Shown one piece after another: positions 22,991 through 33,716 of a stretch of 64,000 nt of DNA. The stretch covers positions 2,232,001-2,296,000 of the forward strand of contig NC_009042.1 of assembly GCF_000209165.1 (NCBI RefSeq), in the 5' to 3' direction. How positions within the stretch are numbered: the stretch's first letter is position 1; the number at the start of each line of letters is the position of its first letter. This DNA is from Scheffersomyces stipitis CBS 6054. Its lineage: Eukaryota; Ascomycota; Pichiomycetes; Serinales; Debaryomycetaceae. The notes beneath the pieces are model-generated. The model was not told the DNA's origin. It did not search any database and worked only from the letters and a program-made list of their open reading frames with translations. A program made the position numbers and the translations under genes.

Positions 22991-25900
22991 ATGAAATTTG
23001 GAAATAACCTAGAACACCTCTCGATCCCCGAATGGCGATGTTACAACCTTGCCTATAATGACTTGAAGTACCAGATCAGACAGATCACACAATCGAAACT
23101 GACTAACCTTGCACCCCTCCACAAGGCTTTTATCGAAAACTTCGACTACATCAACCTCTTCGTACAGACCAAGCATGGCGAATTGGTCCGGAAGTTCAAC
23201 TATTTTGACTCGTACTTCAACCAGTTAGTCTCGGTGGTAGACACATGTAATAAGTCTAAGTTGCGGTCCATATTGATTGAAATCGATGAAATCTTCTATC
23301 AAATTATAGAAATATCGCTCGTACTAAAGAACCTTTCTAAGTTCATCCTCATCCAAAAGATAGCATTGAAAAAAATTTTTAAGAAGTTTCTTAAGTACTA
23401 CAACCAAGACAAACAAAAATCGTTGAAATTCGTGGTAAATCTCAAAAACTATTTGCTCTTGAATAAGTTTTCGTTTATTAACTTTGACTTGTCGGACTTG
23501 ACATTGAAATTAACTAATATTATTACCTCGATAAAGTATGAACAAAAGCGATTCAACAATTTAATTGATGACTCTCCTGAAGACGGTCTAACCATTAATA
23601 ACCGTAAAAATTCACTCTACAGCATTTCCTCTACACTTATTTCCCTGAACTCACAGTACCAAAATTCCATTTTACCTAGAAACCCATCGATTACATCATA
23701 TCACAATTTTCAAGCATATGCTGAATCTGAAATAAATCAACCACAGACTAAATCCACTTATCATATCCAACAGGATCCACCTACCCCTGATGCAAATTTT
23801 GATCTAGTGATTCTTCTTAAAAAGAATTTTAGTTTGCATTGTCTTATTCCAGACGATCTGAACACCCTTAACGAGTTAGTTTTGAACTTGAACATTTATC
23901 TTAATTTTAAGAACTATAGTGAAACTAATGCCAACACTGACAGCATTAATATTATGGGAGCACGAGGAAGTTTTAGCGGTTCTATTGCAGAAGGATCCAG
24001 TCCCGGAACAGTACATCCTCGTCCTCCACGTTCGGCCAGCACTGCCAATAATGAAGTAGATACGTCTTATTCATTTTTATCGTATATTTATTTGACGCAA
24101 GAGCTGGATTTGTACGCTGAGCCTTCGTACGTGATTACACAGAAAAACCTGCCAGTATCAATTATTATTGGACACACCGGCGGGTTAAGAAAATACTGTT
24201 ATTGTATTTTACCTAATGAAGTAGTTCAGCTATTTCTTGATCATTTGAACGATAGAAAGAATGACGATATTAGATCCAGGTTGTTTGACTATTTTCAGGA
24301 GAACGATGTCAGTCCTTTGACAAGAAAAACTCTTGACTCCATTCTCAAGGGCAATCGTAAACCTACAATGAAATTACTCTGTAAAAGAGCTCGGTATATT
24401 CTCAAGAAGAGTGGCAATGATGACGATGACGATGACGAATACGCTGTTGCCGAAGAAGGCGAAGGGACATCGTCCGACAAAGTGAAACGTGAATATCAAG
24501 ACGATTATTTGGTTACTTTGGACCATGACATTTGCACCACTAATAACACCAAGTATGCTTCGAGCCTCTCGTTCTTTGACGACGAGAGCAATGAACTGGA
24601 GCATTACCTGAACGTATTTGAGAATTTTCCTCATAACCATCTTTCATTTTATTCCAACGACTCGAATTTGTGCAATTTTGAAAATTCGTTAGAGACAGAA
24701 ATCGACGTAAAGGATGGGCTTCTTGTCAACAACTACTCGAGCTCATTGTTACGTAAATTACCTACAAAGATCCAGAACTTGATCACTCTGAATAATTCGT
24801 TGAGTTTGTTCAAGGGCTTAAATTTCTACCAGTACATGATTTCGTGTTACTTTAATTTGGTGCCCCGCGGCGATTACGCCAAAAACCACTATTCGTATTT
24901 GTTGAACTTGAACTTGTTGAAGAACTTTGAAAACATTGAAAACTTTGCCAATCAGATGAATTCGGAAAACTCCATCATCAAAGCCAAGTCTAACCGAATT
25001 TTACGGCACCAGTTGTCGATGAAGCTGTTGGACACACGTGCTCATTACACAAACTTAAATACGAGTCATTGCCCCGAATTTTATTTGAAATCCAAACTGA
25101 ACAAATCTTCACCTTCTGAAACCGTGCCTAACAATTCACTTGGTAGCCAGACTTCTACTAGATTGCTGAACCAGTCGATTTTCACCAACAACGGCAAAAA
25201 TGATGACGACGAGCCAGACATAGAGGACGAAAACGAGGCTCTCGCGGGAATCTCACCAACTGAACTCCTGCGATTCAGACAAGCACAATTCGGTGTAGAC
25301 GACGACGATGACATCTATGGAGACGACGATGCTGCTGTTGGAAACAACGATTACTCATTTTTCCTTCGTTTAAACAACGACGAAGAGCAGTCAGGTTTGA
25401 GGGCGTTTGTTTTACATTTCCTCCACATCAAGAATAAGTTGATAGCCAACTTTACTTCACCAAGAACAAGTGAACAACAGGCACTCAAGTCTCGACGTGA
25501 CTTGGAAGCATATCCAGGTAGTCGTAGCTTTAACGATGACTCCTACTCAAAGCTCATGTCTATGCACGATCCCAATCCTTATGCCAACTACGATTCGATC
25601 AACGAAGAACCTCCCACCTTCATGGACAGGAACAAATTCGTCAACATCCAGTACCAATACGAAATGGATTACGACCAGACACTCACCTACATCTACTTTT
25701 CGCTCAACATCTTGTCGATTTTCCTCAGTGGAATCGAACTAGGTATAGTCTACAGTATCTTCATGAAAATAGACGGCGACTCCCAGTTCTTATTGGTGGA
25801 CAACGTGTGGCTTGTGTTGGTATTGGTGATGGGTTTATTATTGTCGCTCATCTTCAGCATGATGAGTATCAACCTCATCTTCCAGAGATACCACCAGGCG

Positions 25901-25999
25901 CCGCTATTCCACTCGTTTGTGATCTGGAGCGGTTTTTCTGTCGTCTGTTTGTGCTGTATCTGGTCCGTTTTCATCTTCATTGATGCAGGAGGGACTTAG
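22991..25999 (+). CDS. VTC5: SPX-domain membrane protein, Vtc5-like
   Basis: Probable vacuolar accessory subunit of the VTC polyphosphate polymerase; in S. cerevisiae Vtc5 (YDR089W) stimulates polyphosphate synthesis. At 1002 aa it is longer than S. cerevisiae Vtc5 (869 aa). It opens with an SPX domain (MKFGNNLEHLSIPEWRCYNL..., about residues 1-190), whose Lys-rich helices (KIALKKIFKKFLKYY) bind inositol pyrophosphates in the family. The large middle region contains Asp-rich tracts (for example DDDDDD near 476) and Asn/Ser-rich linkers. Three hydrophobic spans fill roughly residues 893-1000, as in the VTC transmembrane module. I do not see the catalytic motifs of Vtc4, so a regulatory role is more likely than polymerase activity. 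Vtc2/Vtc3 are the alternatives. Confidence 0.75.
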   Translation: MKFGNNLEHLSIPEWRCYNLAYNDLKYQIRQITQSKLTNLAPLHKAFIENFDYINLFVQTKHGELVRKFNYFDSYFNQLVSVVDTCNKSKLRSILIEIDEIFYQIIEISLVLKNLSKFILIQKIALKKIFKKFLKYYNQDKQKSLKFVVNLKNYLLLNKFSFINFDLSDLTLKLTNIITSIKYEQKRFNNLIDDSPEDGLTINNRKNSLYSISSTLISLNSQYQNSILPRNPSITSYHNFQAYAESEINQPQTKSTYHIQQDPPTPDANFDLVILLKKNFSLHCLIPDDLNTLNELVLNLNIYLNFKNYSETNANTDSINIMGARGSFSGSIAEGSSPGTVHPRPPRSASTANNEVDTSYSFLSYIYLTQELDLYAEPSYVITQKNLPVSIIIGHTGGLRKYCYCILPNEVVQLFLDHLNDRKNDDIRSRLFDYFQENDVSPLTRKTLDSILKGNRKPTMKLLCKRARYILKKSGNDDDDDDEYAVAEEGEGTSSDKVKREYQDDYLVTLDHDICTTNNTKYASSLSFFDDESNELEHYLNVFENFPHNHLSFYSNDSNLCNFENSLETEIDVKDGLLVNNYSSSLLRKLPTKIQNLITLNNSLSLFKGLNFYQYMISCYFNLVPRGDYAKNHYSYLLNLNLLKNFENIENFANQMNSENSIIKAKSNRILRHQLSMKLLDTRAHYTNLNTSHCPEFYLKSKLNKSSPSETVPNNSLGSQTSTRLLNQSIFTNNGKNDDDEPDIEDENEALAGISPTELLRFRQAQFGVDDDDDIYGDDDAAVGNNDYSFFLRLNNDEEQSGLRAFVLHFLHIKNKLIANFTSPRTSEQQALKSRRDLEAYPGSRSFNDDSYSKLMSMHDPNPYANYDSINEEPPTFMDRNKFVNIQYQYEMDYDQTLTYIYFSLNILSIFLSGIELGIVYSIFMKIDGDSQFLLVDNVWLVLVLVMGLLLSLIFSMMSINLIFQRYHQAPLFHSFVIWSGFSVVCLCCIWSVFIFIDAGGT

Positions 26000-27939
26000 C
26001 CCACTGCAGAATTAATTACGAAAACAGTTACGTCTCCGAACTTTTTTGAAGACAATCTCATCGCATACTTCCAAAATATTAATGATTTACTTTGTTCATT
26101 TCTTCATCTCCCTTTATTAGTTATTGCATTCTAGTGTAGAGATAATATATAATATAATATTCATGCATAAAATAATTTTCAAACATTTTTTTTCAACGTG
26201 CCTAATAGGCATTGTTGGAGGCTTTGTACCATTCGAGCAGATTTATTATCCAATGCCGAAAACGACCATGCTTGCATCATTAAAATGTATTCCAAGTACC
26301 TTTTGGCAAGGTCTGGTACGAGTAGCAAATTTCGTACTGAAAATACAGCAGAATTAAGATGGAGAGCAATTTTTAACGATTTCTTTGAGCCCTTTCACAA
26401 GTAAAACTGTAGTCTAAAAAGTGGGTTGTAATTATTGTAGTTTTGTGACTTTGAATAGCATGCCACGTTTACCAGGCAGAGTAAGGAGAGCTTTCCATAA
26501 GACCAGAAAAAGTAGTTTACTAGAATATAAGTGAATAAATTTCGTTAATCGTAGTTTTTTTATTGAAAGTCTGAAAGTATTGATATTTCAGCAAAGAAGC
26601 TACTTCTAAGGGAATTTATTCCAAATTCAAAAATGGCTCTCTCAGCTAGGTTCTGGAGATCCCTTTACATTCATTATTCCAAAAATTCACAGTGAATAAT
26701 AGCAACAGGAGATCATATCCAATATTGTTACTCTTCAGCCAGACAAGAGGTGATTGAGTTAGTTGAATCTAGTTGCTGCATTCTTCCAACTACAGAAATA
26801 ATGCCACTCTTCAATATTTACTCAGGTTATCTAGAGAAGAATCCTTGAAATGGTCTCTACCATATCTACAAAATGTTCTAAATTCCTTTAACATTAACAG
26901 TTGTCAACCATCACTTATCTGAGTCTAAGATAGAAAAGTACTTGGAACCTTTTGCTTAGACTTGCATTAGGAAATAAAGCTGGTTATTTCTAAAGAGACT
27001 TAAGCGAGTATGATCTCTTCAACTATGTATGGCACCAAATTGGTGGTGGTTCAAAATTCATTTCAAGTTGAACTACTAAATTTACTACATGACCACTTCG
27101 GTATTATACTATCTCCCTTCGAATTGTTTCAGAAAGATTAATAGCTAAACTTAGCCATTTACTTTTCCATTTACTTTTCAAAGAAAAATTACTTCACATT
27201 TTTGAATGATATGTTAGTGTAATTTAAGTTATCAATCAAATTTTGCCTTGCCCCACTTACCAGTTCCAAGAGAAAAGAGTTTTTTAAAGAGATATCAGTT
27301 GTTCAAAGAGACAACAGTTGTTCAAACAGTATCCGGAGGAAGAAATTAATTCTCTTGGTTCAAGTTTTCACTCTAGCTGAAAAATCCCAGCTTGAAATAA
27401 TCTATCCAGAATATTTGCAATATCCTCATATGGTGTATCATAGACAAGTTTAATACAATAAAACCATTTATGACTTCAGAGTGGTTTGATGTAGTTGCTT
27501 TAAGGAAGAGATATGAAGTCCACTACATTTCATTACCGTCGAAGGGTAGAGCATAGCTGAAAGGACAGGAGTCGGACTCAAAATTAGTAGAGACGATGTC
27601 TTCTAATTTGACTGATTTACAGATAATAACATTCAGATTCTGAGAATTTGATGAGTTAGAGAGGAATATTGATAGTTACGGTAGGGAACTGTCGAGGAGA
27701 TTGAATACATTTTCATGGTCATTTTGGAAAAATAATTTTGTTGAAGTTATAAACCGCTAAAAAAAATTTACAAAGATTCCCCATTCATCTCTAGGTGCTA
27801 GGGTCTGTATTTATACTATTGGCTAGTCGCTTTGCCTAATTTTTAATTGCAAAAAAAATGAATATTCTCTGTTGTAGTTGTGGTTAGGGAATTCCTTATG
27901 GTGCATGGCGCATGAAGTAAAAAAATATCAACAAAAAAA
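26000..27939. other. AT-rich gap between the VTC5-like gene and tRNA-Tyr
   Basis: Nearly 2 kb of AT-rich sequence without a supported gene. It holds two copies of CAGTTGTTCAAA (27296-27307 and 27315-27326). It has no long open frame; whether it contains decayed coding sequence cannot be judged by eye. Confidence 0.45.
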
Positions 27940-28030
27940 TCTCCCGGGGGTGAGTCGAACACCCGATCTCAAGATTACTCTGAGAGAACCCATTACAGTC
28001 TCGCGCCTTAGCCAGCTTGGCCACCGAGAG
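27940..28030 (-). tRNA. tY(GUA): tRNA-Tyr (GUA) with a 17-nt intron
   Basis: Read on the minus strand, the 91-nt gene folds as a complete cloverleaf. The 7-bp acceptor is CTCTCGG with CCGGGAG and discriminator A. The D-stem is GCC/GGC, and the anticodon stem CGAGA/TCTTG carries anticodon GTA. The T-arm is GGGTG-TTCGACT-CACCC. The sequence closely follows S. cerevisiae tRNA-Tyr, which also carries an intron. The 17-nt intron sits one base 3' of the anticodon, the canonical position, leaving a 74-nt mature tRNA. No T-run terminator analysis was attempted beyond noting the A-run (T-run on the transcribed strand) just left of 27940, which would serve as a Pol III terminator. Confidence 0.97.
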
Positions 28031-28097
28031 GAATTTCCTGCCGAAAACTACTCACAATAACGTCAGATTGTCTCAAAATCACAACGTTCTTTTTGAA

Positions 28098-28860
28098 ATG
28101 GCCGATCCACCGCTTGGTTTGGGTCCCCGTAAGTCCCCCAGCAATCCGCGAGGTGAGCAGAGTCGTTTGTCGACTCGTGAACTCTCCAATCGCGCTGCTG
28201 GCGACGCAGGAAGCACACCTATTATGACAAAATCCCTTATTGAAGCTTTTGACAATGAAAATTTTTCGTCGAGTGAAAATGTCGCGCGTGATGCGGAATC
28301 CGACGACACCGACATCGACCCCACCCTTGACTCTGTCGCAGATAAACAGGTTTATGGCCTGCAGAACGCAGAATCATCGCAGCAAGAATGGCTGCAAAAT
28401 CTCTCCGATGAAGAAAATTCTTCTTCTACTCCCACCTATGCCCAAATGGCTGCTCAGTTCTCTAAGAGGACTTCATCGCAACCCATCTCCAAAAAATCTT
28501 TTGCTCTTGAATTCCAAAGACTCGAACAGTTTCCCGAATTTCTTAAACTCCAATTTCACTCTCTCCGCATGGAACAAACCGTCGGAGACACGATTTCATG
28601 TCGTATTCCTGATTACTCTTGTGATCTTTGAATGTCCTGTCACACTTCATATTTGGAACTCTTACTCGCTTCCCCTTCGCTCCTTCTCCTTTGTGATTGC
28701 CAATCCTCTGATTGATCGATCTTCTGCGTACAAGATCAACGAGTATATTGATGGGGTTCTTTCTCTACGCTTCCGACGACGTACCTCTCTGGCTCTGCGC
28801 CAGCAGATGGACACGCCGGCACTAGAAGAATGGATACTCGTCAATTGTACGCTTCGTTAA
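28098..28860 (+). pseudogene. Frameshifted ORF beside tRNA-Tyr, possible retroelement remnant
   Basis: An ATG at 28098, only 67 bp from the 5' end of tRNA-Tyr, opens a frame that stops at 28631. The next frame is open across that point and continues to a stop at 28858-28860, so one +1 shift near 28620-28631 would join them into about 250 codons. The first part is acidic, Ser-rich and polar (begins MADPPLGLGPRK), rather like a Gag or LINE ORF1 N-terminus. The second part is Arg/Ser-rich. I do not recognise a family, and there is no reverse transcriptase. Position next to a tRNA gene, the frameshift and the A-tailed repeats downstream suggest an inserted, decayed element; an ordinary decayed gene is the alternative. 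Confidence 0.4.
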
Positions 28861-29101
28861 TTTATGTCTTTATTCTCTAATTTTCTCCTTCATATGGGTT
28901 TTTAGTGAGTATACTGACTTTGTTCAGGAGTCTCACACTGTCAAATTGATTGCAAAATTATCAGTTTTTCGTGCTTAATTGCATTTTCTCCCTTGAATAC
29001 TCTTTTCTTCAATTGTTCACTATGAAGTATTTCACTCAAGGCCCAATAGGCCCCTATATATTTCTCGTATGGTTTACATAGGTTTAATATATGGTGTATT
29101 C

Positions 29102-29114
29102 AAAAAAAAAAAAA
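29102..29114 (+). repeat. A13 run, possible poly(A) tail
   Basis: Thirteen consecutive A residues follow an AT-rich segment 240 bp after the end of the frameshifted ORF, like the 3' tail of a non-LTR retroelement or retro-copy. A simple slippage run is the alternative. Confidence 0.35.
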
Positions 29115-29231
29115 GCGATTTAGATCACCTGAAAAGACCCATACCGCAAAACATTGAGTGATAATGGCCTTTATCTCTAGTTTATAGCTCTTTATCTGGG
29201 TTAGTATGTTCAGCCACTATGTATAAAAAAT

Positions 29232-29401
29232 TAGGTTGTCTTTACTCGTAATACATGCAATTTCGTTAAAAAATACAATAGAGAATACACATTTAATCTT
29301 AGGATGTCTTCCCCCCTTCGGTATGGATTAGAAGAAGGTTTATATATTCTGTGATAGATAGGTTTGGCTTTATTCGTCGTACATGTTTCGTAAAAAAAAA
29401 A
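29232..29401 (+). repeat. Pair of ~42-bp imperfect direct repeats ending in A-runs
   Basis: Copies at 29232-29273 and 29359-29401 share the order TAGGTT, then CTTTAxTCGT, TACATG, TTTCGT and a closing A-run. They differ by a few substitutions and small indels. The segment just before the A13 run at 29102 has a weaker version (TATATATT...ATAGGTTT). Three A-terminated related segments within 300 bp look like stacked insertions or duplication of a retroelement 3' end. Confidence 0.45.
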
Positions 29402-31130
29402 GTGCCTTCTTGGTTGCAAAGCTGTCTTAATATGTACCTTGGAAGAGACTGCCGTTTCATATAGGTCCTTAATTCCATAGTTAGTTTTCTCCTGAAATGT
29501 CTATTTACATAGATTTCAGGAAGTTTATTCTGAGTCTATTGGTGAAGGAAAAAATTCCACAGTGTCCACCATTACTTGAACAATAAGGCAAGATCAAATT
29601 GGGTAGAACGACGATCAACATTCCCTGAAAGACTTCATTGTTTTAGCAGACGACTGCAAAGTCTGACATCAAAGATAGGACAGTCTGTGAAACTTCTTAA
29701 CTATGTATAAGATTAGAATTAAGAGGAACGGCTTGAATCTAGATTTAGTCGCATATGCTAAAAAGTGAATTTCGCAGCTATTGCATAAGGTCCGGAGCTG
29801 CTGTGTTTCAGGGAGATTTCACCTTATTCAAAGGCTGTTTTGAACTTCACAGCGTTTTCTAGTCTGGCAACTAAATGCCACTTTCGAATTGCAACATCGG
29901 CTCTGTTGAGCTGTATCTGAGTTGTATCTGGTACTCGCATGATAGTAGAGACACGTAAACAGAGAATGAGCCATCTGAAATTGGGCCTGCACAGATCATG
30001 CAGTCTGGAGAAGTCGAGATTTTCACGTTGATCCAGTCATTTAACCAAGAAACGATGATGGCTGTGAAAAACTGAATCTGCTCGAGGTGAGCAAGAAGAG
30101 CTCAAGTGGCACTGACTTTTCATCTCGAAGCGGGGCTGGTATCAGGTGGTGGGGCTCTGGATTCTGTTTTGAGAAAGCCACGAGATGAGCACCTGCAGAT
30201 TGCAGATCCAGGAACTGCCTCTCAAAAGTTCCACATGTCAGATCTGGAAACCAGAGATAAGCAGATTGAAATCACAGAGGAAAAACGTAGAAAATAATAG
30301 AAATTACACATATCAGTATTGAGCTCATGGAATCTGAGTCTGAGTAGTCTGGAATAGTCACAGGTTTTGTTCCAATGCCACCGCGACGTCACGACATGGA
30401 AACCTGAAACGCCCAAGTGACGATGGCAGATGCGCGCAGAAAGAAAATAGAACAATAATGTTCAGGAACGGATTCAGCTGGGATGATCAAGCCAGTGGCC
30501 AGAATACAGAGAGACCAATATGGTATGGATAGATGTGAAGACTGGCAATTGTGTGGCACGGTATACCAGCAGAATACACAGACGTTTACAAGCCCATTCG
30601 TAGAGAGAAATACAAATTCCGAAAGGATGCAAAAGTAGAAAGTTTCCTCCAGTTGAATCCACCCACGGCTGAAACAGTTGAGAGCAGGACAATAACAACA
30701 CAAAATAAAATCTTTATTATTGTGGTACTGTTGTTGGCTCATCCCATCTCGACGTCGAGGAATAACGGAATTTCACATTCGTTCTTTCTTAAACTGTTGT
30801 GTTCGTCTTCTTTCTCCATACTTACTGGAGACAGCAGTCTAGACGTAGCTTTCTCTTTGATCTGCTAACAGAACCCAGATTGTGCATTGGCAGTGTAACT
30901 ATACTCATTGCTTCTTTTGGCACTATCCTTGAAGCTATCTTGGGCGCTATTCATTATTGTAGCTGCCTTTGCAACTCATTACCAGTATTGCTTGATACAG
31001 CTGACCATTGCTATACCAAGCGATAAAATCTACTGCTCGTTACAAACTAGTGGCTTGTAGCAATACTTCACAGTTGGCCTATTGTACCCCCCCAGAAAAC
31101 AGGATCTGATATCGCTAACATCCCAAAATC

Positions 31131-33716
31131 ATGGCATCCACAGCTACTTCCACCTCCGCGGTGCTTTCTACGTTAGTGGCCAACCTCATTCTTTTTGGTA
31201 TCTTCATCCTAGGTTTCTTGATCCTCAGATTGAAGTACAAGAGAATCTACTCCCCAAAATCGTCGTTCGAGCTCGTGCCCGAGGACCAACGTCCCGAGCC
31301 GTTGCCTAGGGACCCATTCAGATGGATTTTCATTCTTTTAACCAAGCCCAACTCATTCATTATCCAACAAGCAGGAATTGATGGCTACTTCTTCTTGAGA
31401 TACGTCTTCAGCTTTGCCTGTGTCTTCTTGGTAGGAATGCTTACCTGGACTGTCTTGTTGCCTATAAATGCCACCAACGGTAAAGGTGCCACTGGATTAG
31501 ACCAGTTGGCCATCTCTAACGTCAAGGACAGAAACAGATACTATGCTCATGTGTTTATTGGCTGGGTTTTCTACGGTGGAGTCATCTTCGTCATCTACCG
31601 TGAATTGTTCTTGTACAACTCCTTGAGATCTGCCGTTCTTGCATCCCCTAAATACTCCAAGAAGTTATCGTCGAGAACTGTTTTGTTCCAGACTGTCCCA
31701 GACTCGCTTTTAGACGAGAAGCAATTGTACAAGATGTTCAACGGTGTCAAGAGAATCTTCGTAGCCAGAACTGCTAGAGACTTAGAATCTAAAGTGGCCA
31801 AGAGAGACGCCTTGGTCAAACAGTTGGAGAACGCTCAAAACAAGTTATTGGCAACAGCTGTCAAGAACAAAATGAAAGCTGAAAAGAAGGGCCAAAAATT
31901 AGAACCTGTGGATGAAATCTCTGCCTACGTGCCTCAAAACAAGAGACCTCGTCACAAATCCGGCGGTTTTTTCTCCAAGAAGATCGATACTATTAACTAC
32001 TGCAAGGAAGAAATCCCTAAAATCGACAAGGAAGTCAGAGCCATGCAAAAGAAGTTCAGAACTAATAGACCCAAGAATTCTATCTTTGTTGAATTCGAAG
32101 ACCAGTACCATGCTCAGTTAGCCTACCAAGCTACTGTGCATCACAACCCGTTGAGAATGAAGCCTGTTTTTACTGGAGTTGAACCAGGTGACGTTCAGTG
32201 GTCCAACTTAAGAATGTTCTGGTGGGAAAGAATCACTAGAAGATTCCTTGCTTTTGCTGCTGTAGTTGCTTTGATTATCTTGTGGGCCGTCCCCGTAGCT
32301 TTTGTCGGTGTCATCTCTAACATCACTTACTTGACTAACAAGTTGCCCTGGTTGAGATGGATCTTGAACATGCCTCACTTCTTGTTAGGTATTATCACCG
32401 GTTTATTGCCTGCCATCATGTTGGCACTCTTGATGATGATTTTGCCTATGTTCATCAGAGGCATGGCTAAGATCGCTGGCGCCCCAACTTACCAGGCTAT
32501 CGAATTGTACACTCAAAACGTCTACTTTGCCTTTTTGATGATTAACGGTTTCTTGGTTACTGCTCTTGCTTCATCAGCTACTTCTACCGTTACACAGATC
32601 ATTGAGGAGCCAACTTCTGCCATGAGCATTTTGGCTAACAATTTGCCTAAGTCTTCTAACTTCTACATTTCGTATATTATCTTGCAAGGTTTATCCGTTG
32701 CGTCTGGGTCTCTTTTCCAGATTGTAGGTTTAATCTTGTTCTACCTCTTGGGCAGACTTTTGGACAACACCGTCAGAAAGAAGTGGAACAGATTCAGCGG
32801 CTTAGGATCCACGGCTTGGGGTACTACTTTCCCAGTGTTTACCAACATTACTTGTATTGCACTTATCTACTCCATTATCTCACCTATGATCATGTTATTT
32901 GCTTGCGTTGCCTTGTTCTTGATCTACATCGCTTTCTGCCACAATTTGACTTACGTGCTTAAGGAAGGCCCCGACACCAGAGGGTTGCACTATCCAAGAG
33001 CTCTCTTCCAGACTTTTACTGGTATTTACATTGGTCAGGTTTGTTTGTTGGGTATCTTCGCTGTCGGTAAAGGTTGGGGACCAATTGTGTTGCAGATTAT
33101 CGGCATTTTTGCAACTGTGTTCATCCACATCAACCTTAACGAGTCGTTTGATCACTTGCTCCAGGTTGTTCCTATCGACTGTATGAGAGCCTTGGACGGT
33201 GTTTCTCAGACTGCTTCGTTTACCGGCTCTAGTGAATACAAGAGAAAGGTATTGGACAGAAAGACAGGTGCTGGCAAAACCGAAAAGGCTATTGCTGAAG
33301 ACAAGGAAGAACAAGAGCAGATCAAGCGTGATATCCTTCAAGAAGATGGCGAGTTCAACGATGGTGAAAACGAGAGAACTCTCATTCCGTTATTGGCTGA
33401 CAGGGACTTCAAGACAACTGAGTCTCAAAATGTCTTTGTTCGTTTTGTCAGACCAGACGTGTTCTTGAACTACAGGCATGCCAAGCAGCAATTACCTGCT
33501 ACATACAACATCGAACCTGAAACTGAAGATGATAAGCATGCCTACGATATGCCTGTCATCTCGGCTCCATTGCCTGGAATATGGATTCCAGCTGATCCTA
33601 TGGGATTCTCCAAGCAACAGATTGAAGAGTTCAAAGGTATTGTCAGCATCTCTGACGAAAACTCGGGCTTCGACGAAAAAGGTGCCATTACCTTCCTCGG
33701 AGAAGCTCCTAACTAG
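31131..33716 (+). CDS. RSN1: DUF221/CSC1-family membrane protein (Rsn1-like)
   Basis: Polytopic membrane protein of the CSC1/OSCA/TMEM63 family, whose animal and plant members are osmo- or mechanosensitive cation channels; S. cerevisiae Rsn1 was found as a suppressor of Na+ sensitivity. The protein is 861 aa. It has an N-terminal membrane span (about 13-33) and two more near 90-160. A large cytosolic domain (about 170-365) contains the coiled basic stretch and RNPK-like segment (NRPKNSIFVEFEDQ). It is followed by roughly eight spans to residue ~680. Conserved family blocks seen are WWERITRR, PTYQAIELYTQNVYFAF and the hydrophobic pore-region helices. The C-terminal tail is acidic and soluble. 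Start: ATG at 31131. Family assignment is firm; Rsn1 over Phm7 or Csc1 is a judgement from overall resemblance. Confidence 0.85.
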   Translation: MASTATSTSAVLSTLVANLILFGIFILGFLILRLKYKRIYSPKSSFELVPEDQRPEPLPRDPFRWIFILLTKPNSFIIQQAGIDGYFFLRYVFSFACVFLVGMLTWTVLLPINATNGKGATGLDQLAISNVKDRNRYYAHVFIGWVFYGGVIFVIYRELFLYNSLRSAVLASPKYSKKLSSRTVLFQTVPDSLLDEKQLYKMFNGVKRIFVARTARDLESKVAKRDALVKQLENAQNKLLATAVKNKMKAEKKGQKLEPVDEISAYVPQNKRPRHKSGGFFSKKIDTINYCKEEIPKIDKEVRAMQKKFRTNRPKNSIFVEFEDQYHAQLAYQATVHHNPLRMKPVFTGVEPGDVQWSNLRMFWWERITRRFLAFAAVVALIILWAVPVAFVGVISNITYLTNKLPWLRWILNMPHFLLGIITGLLPAIMLALLMMILPMFIRGMAKIAGAPTYQAIELYTQNVYFAFLMINGFLVTALASSATSTVTQIIEEPTSAMSILANNLPKSSNFYISYIILQGLSVASGSLFQIVGLILFYLLGRLLDNTVRKKWNRFSGLGSTAWGTTFPVFTNITCIALIYSIISPMIMLFACVALFLIYIAFCHNLTYVLKEGPDTRGLHYPRALFQTFTGIYIGQVCLLGIFAVGKGWGPIVLQIIGIFATVFIHINLNESFDHLLQVVPIDCMRALDGVSQTASFTGSSEYKRKVLDRKTGAGKTEKAIAEDKEEQEQIKRDILQEDGEFNDGENERTLIPLLADRDFKTTESQNVFVRFVRPDVFLNYRHAKQQLPATYNIEPETEDDKHAYDMPVISAPLPGIWIPADPMGFSKQQIEEFKGIVSISDENSGFDEKGAITFLGEAPN

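Larger units (their letters stand above)
28861..31130. other. Gap with A-tailed repeats, then RSN1-like promoter
   Basis: After the frameshifted ORF comes AT-rich sequence ending in a 13-A run (29102-29114), then two further similar A-run-terminated segments (listed separately). From about 29.5 to 31.1 kb I see only short chance frames. The last part should contain the promoter of the RSN1-like gene. Confidence 0.45.

Noticed and set aside
28017..28097. Extending the frameshifted ORF into the tRNA gene
   Set aside because: The extra codons start with TTG inside tRNA-Tyr; the ATG at 28098 is the sensible start.
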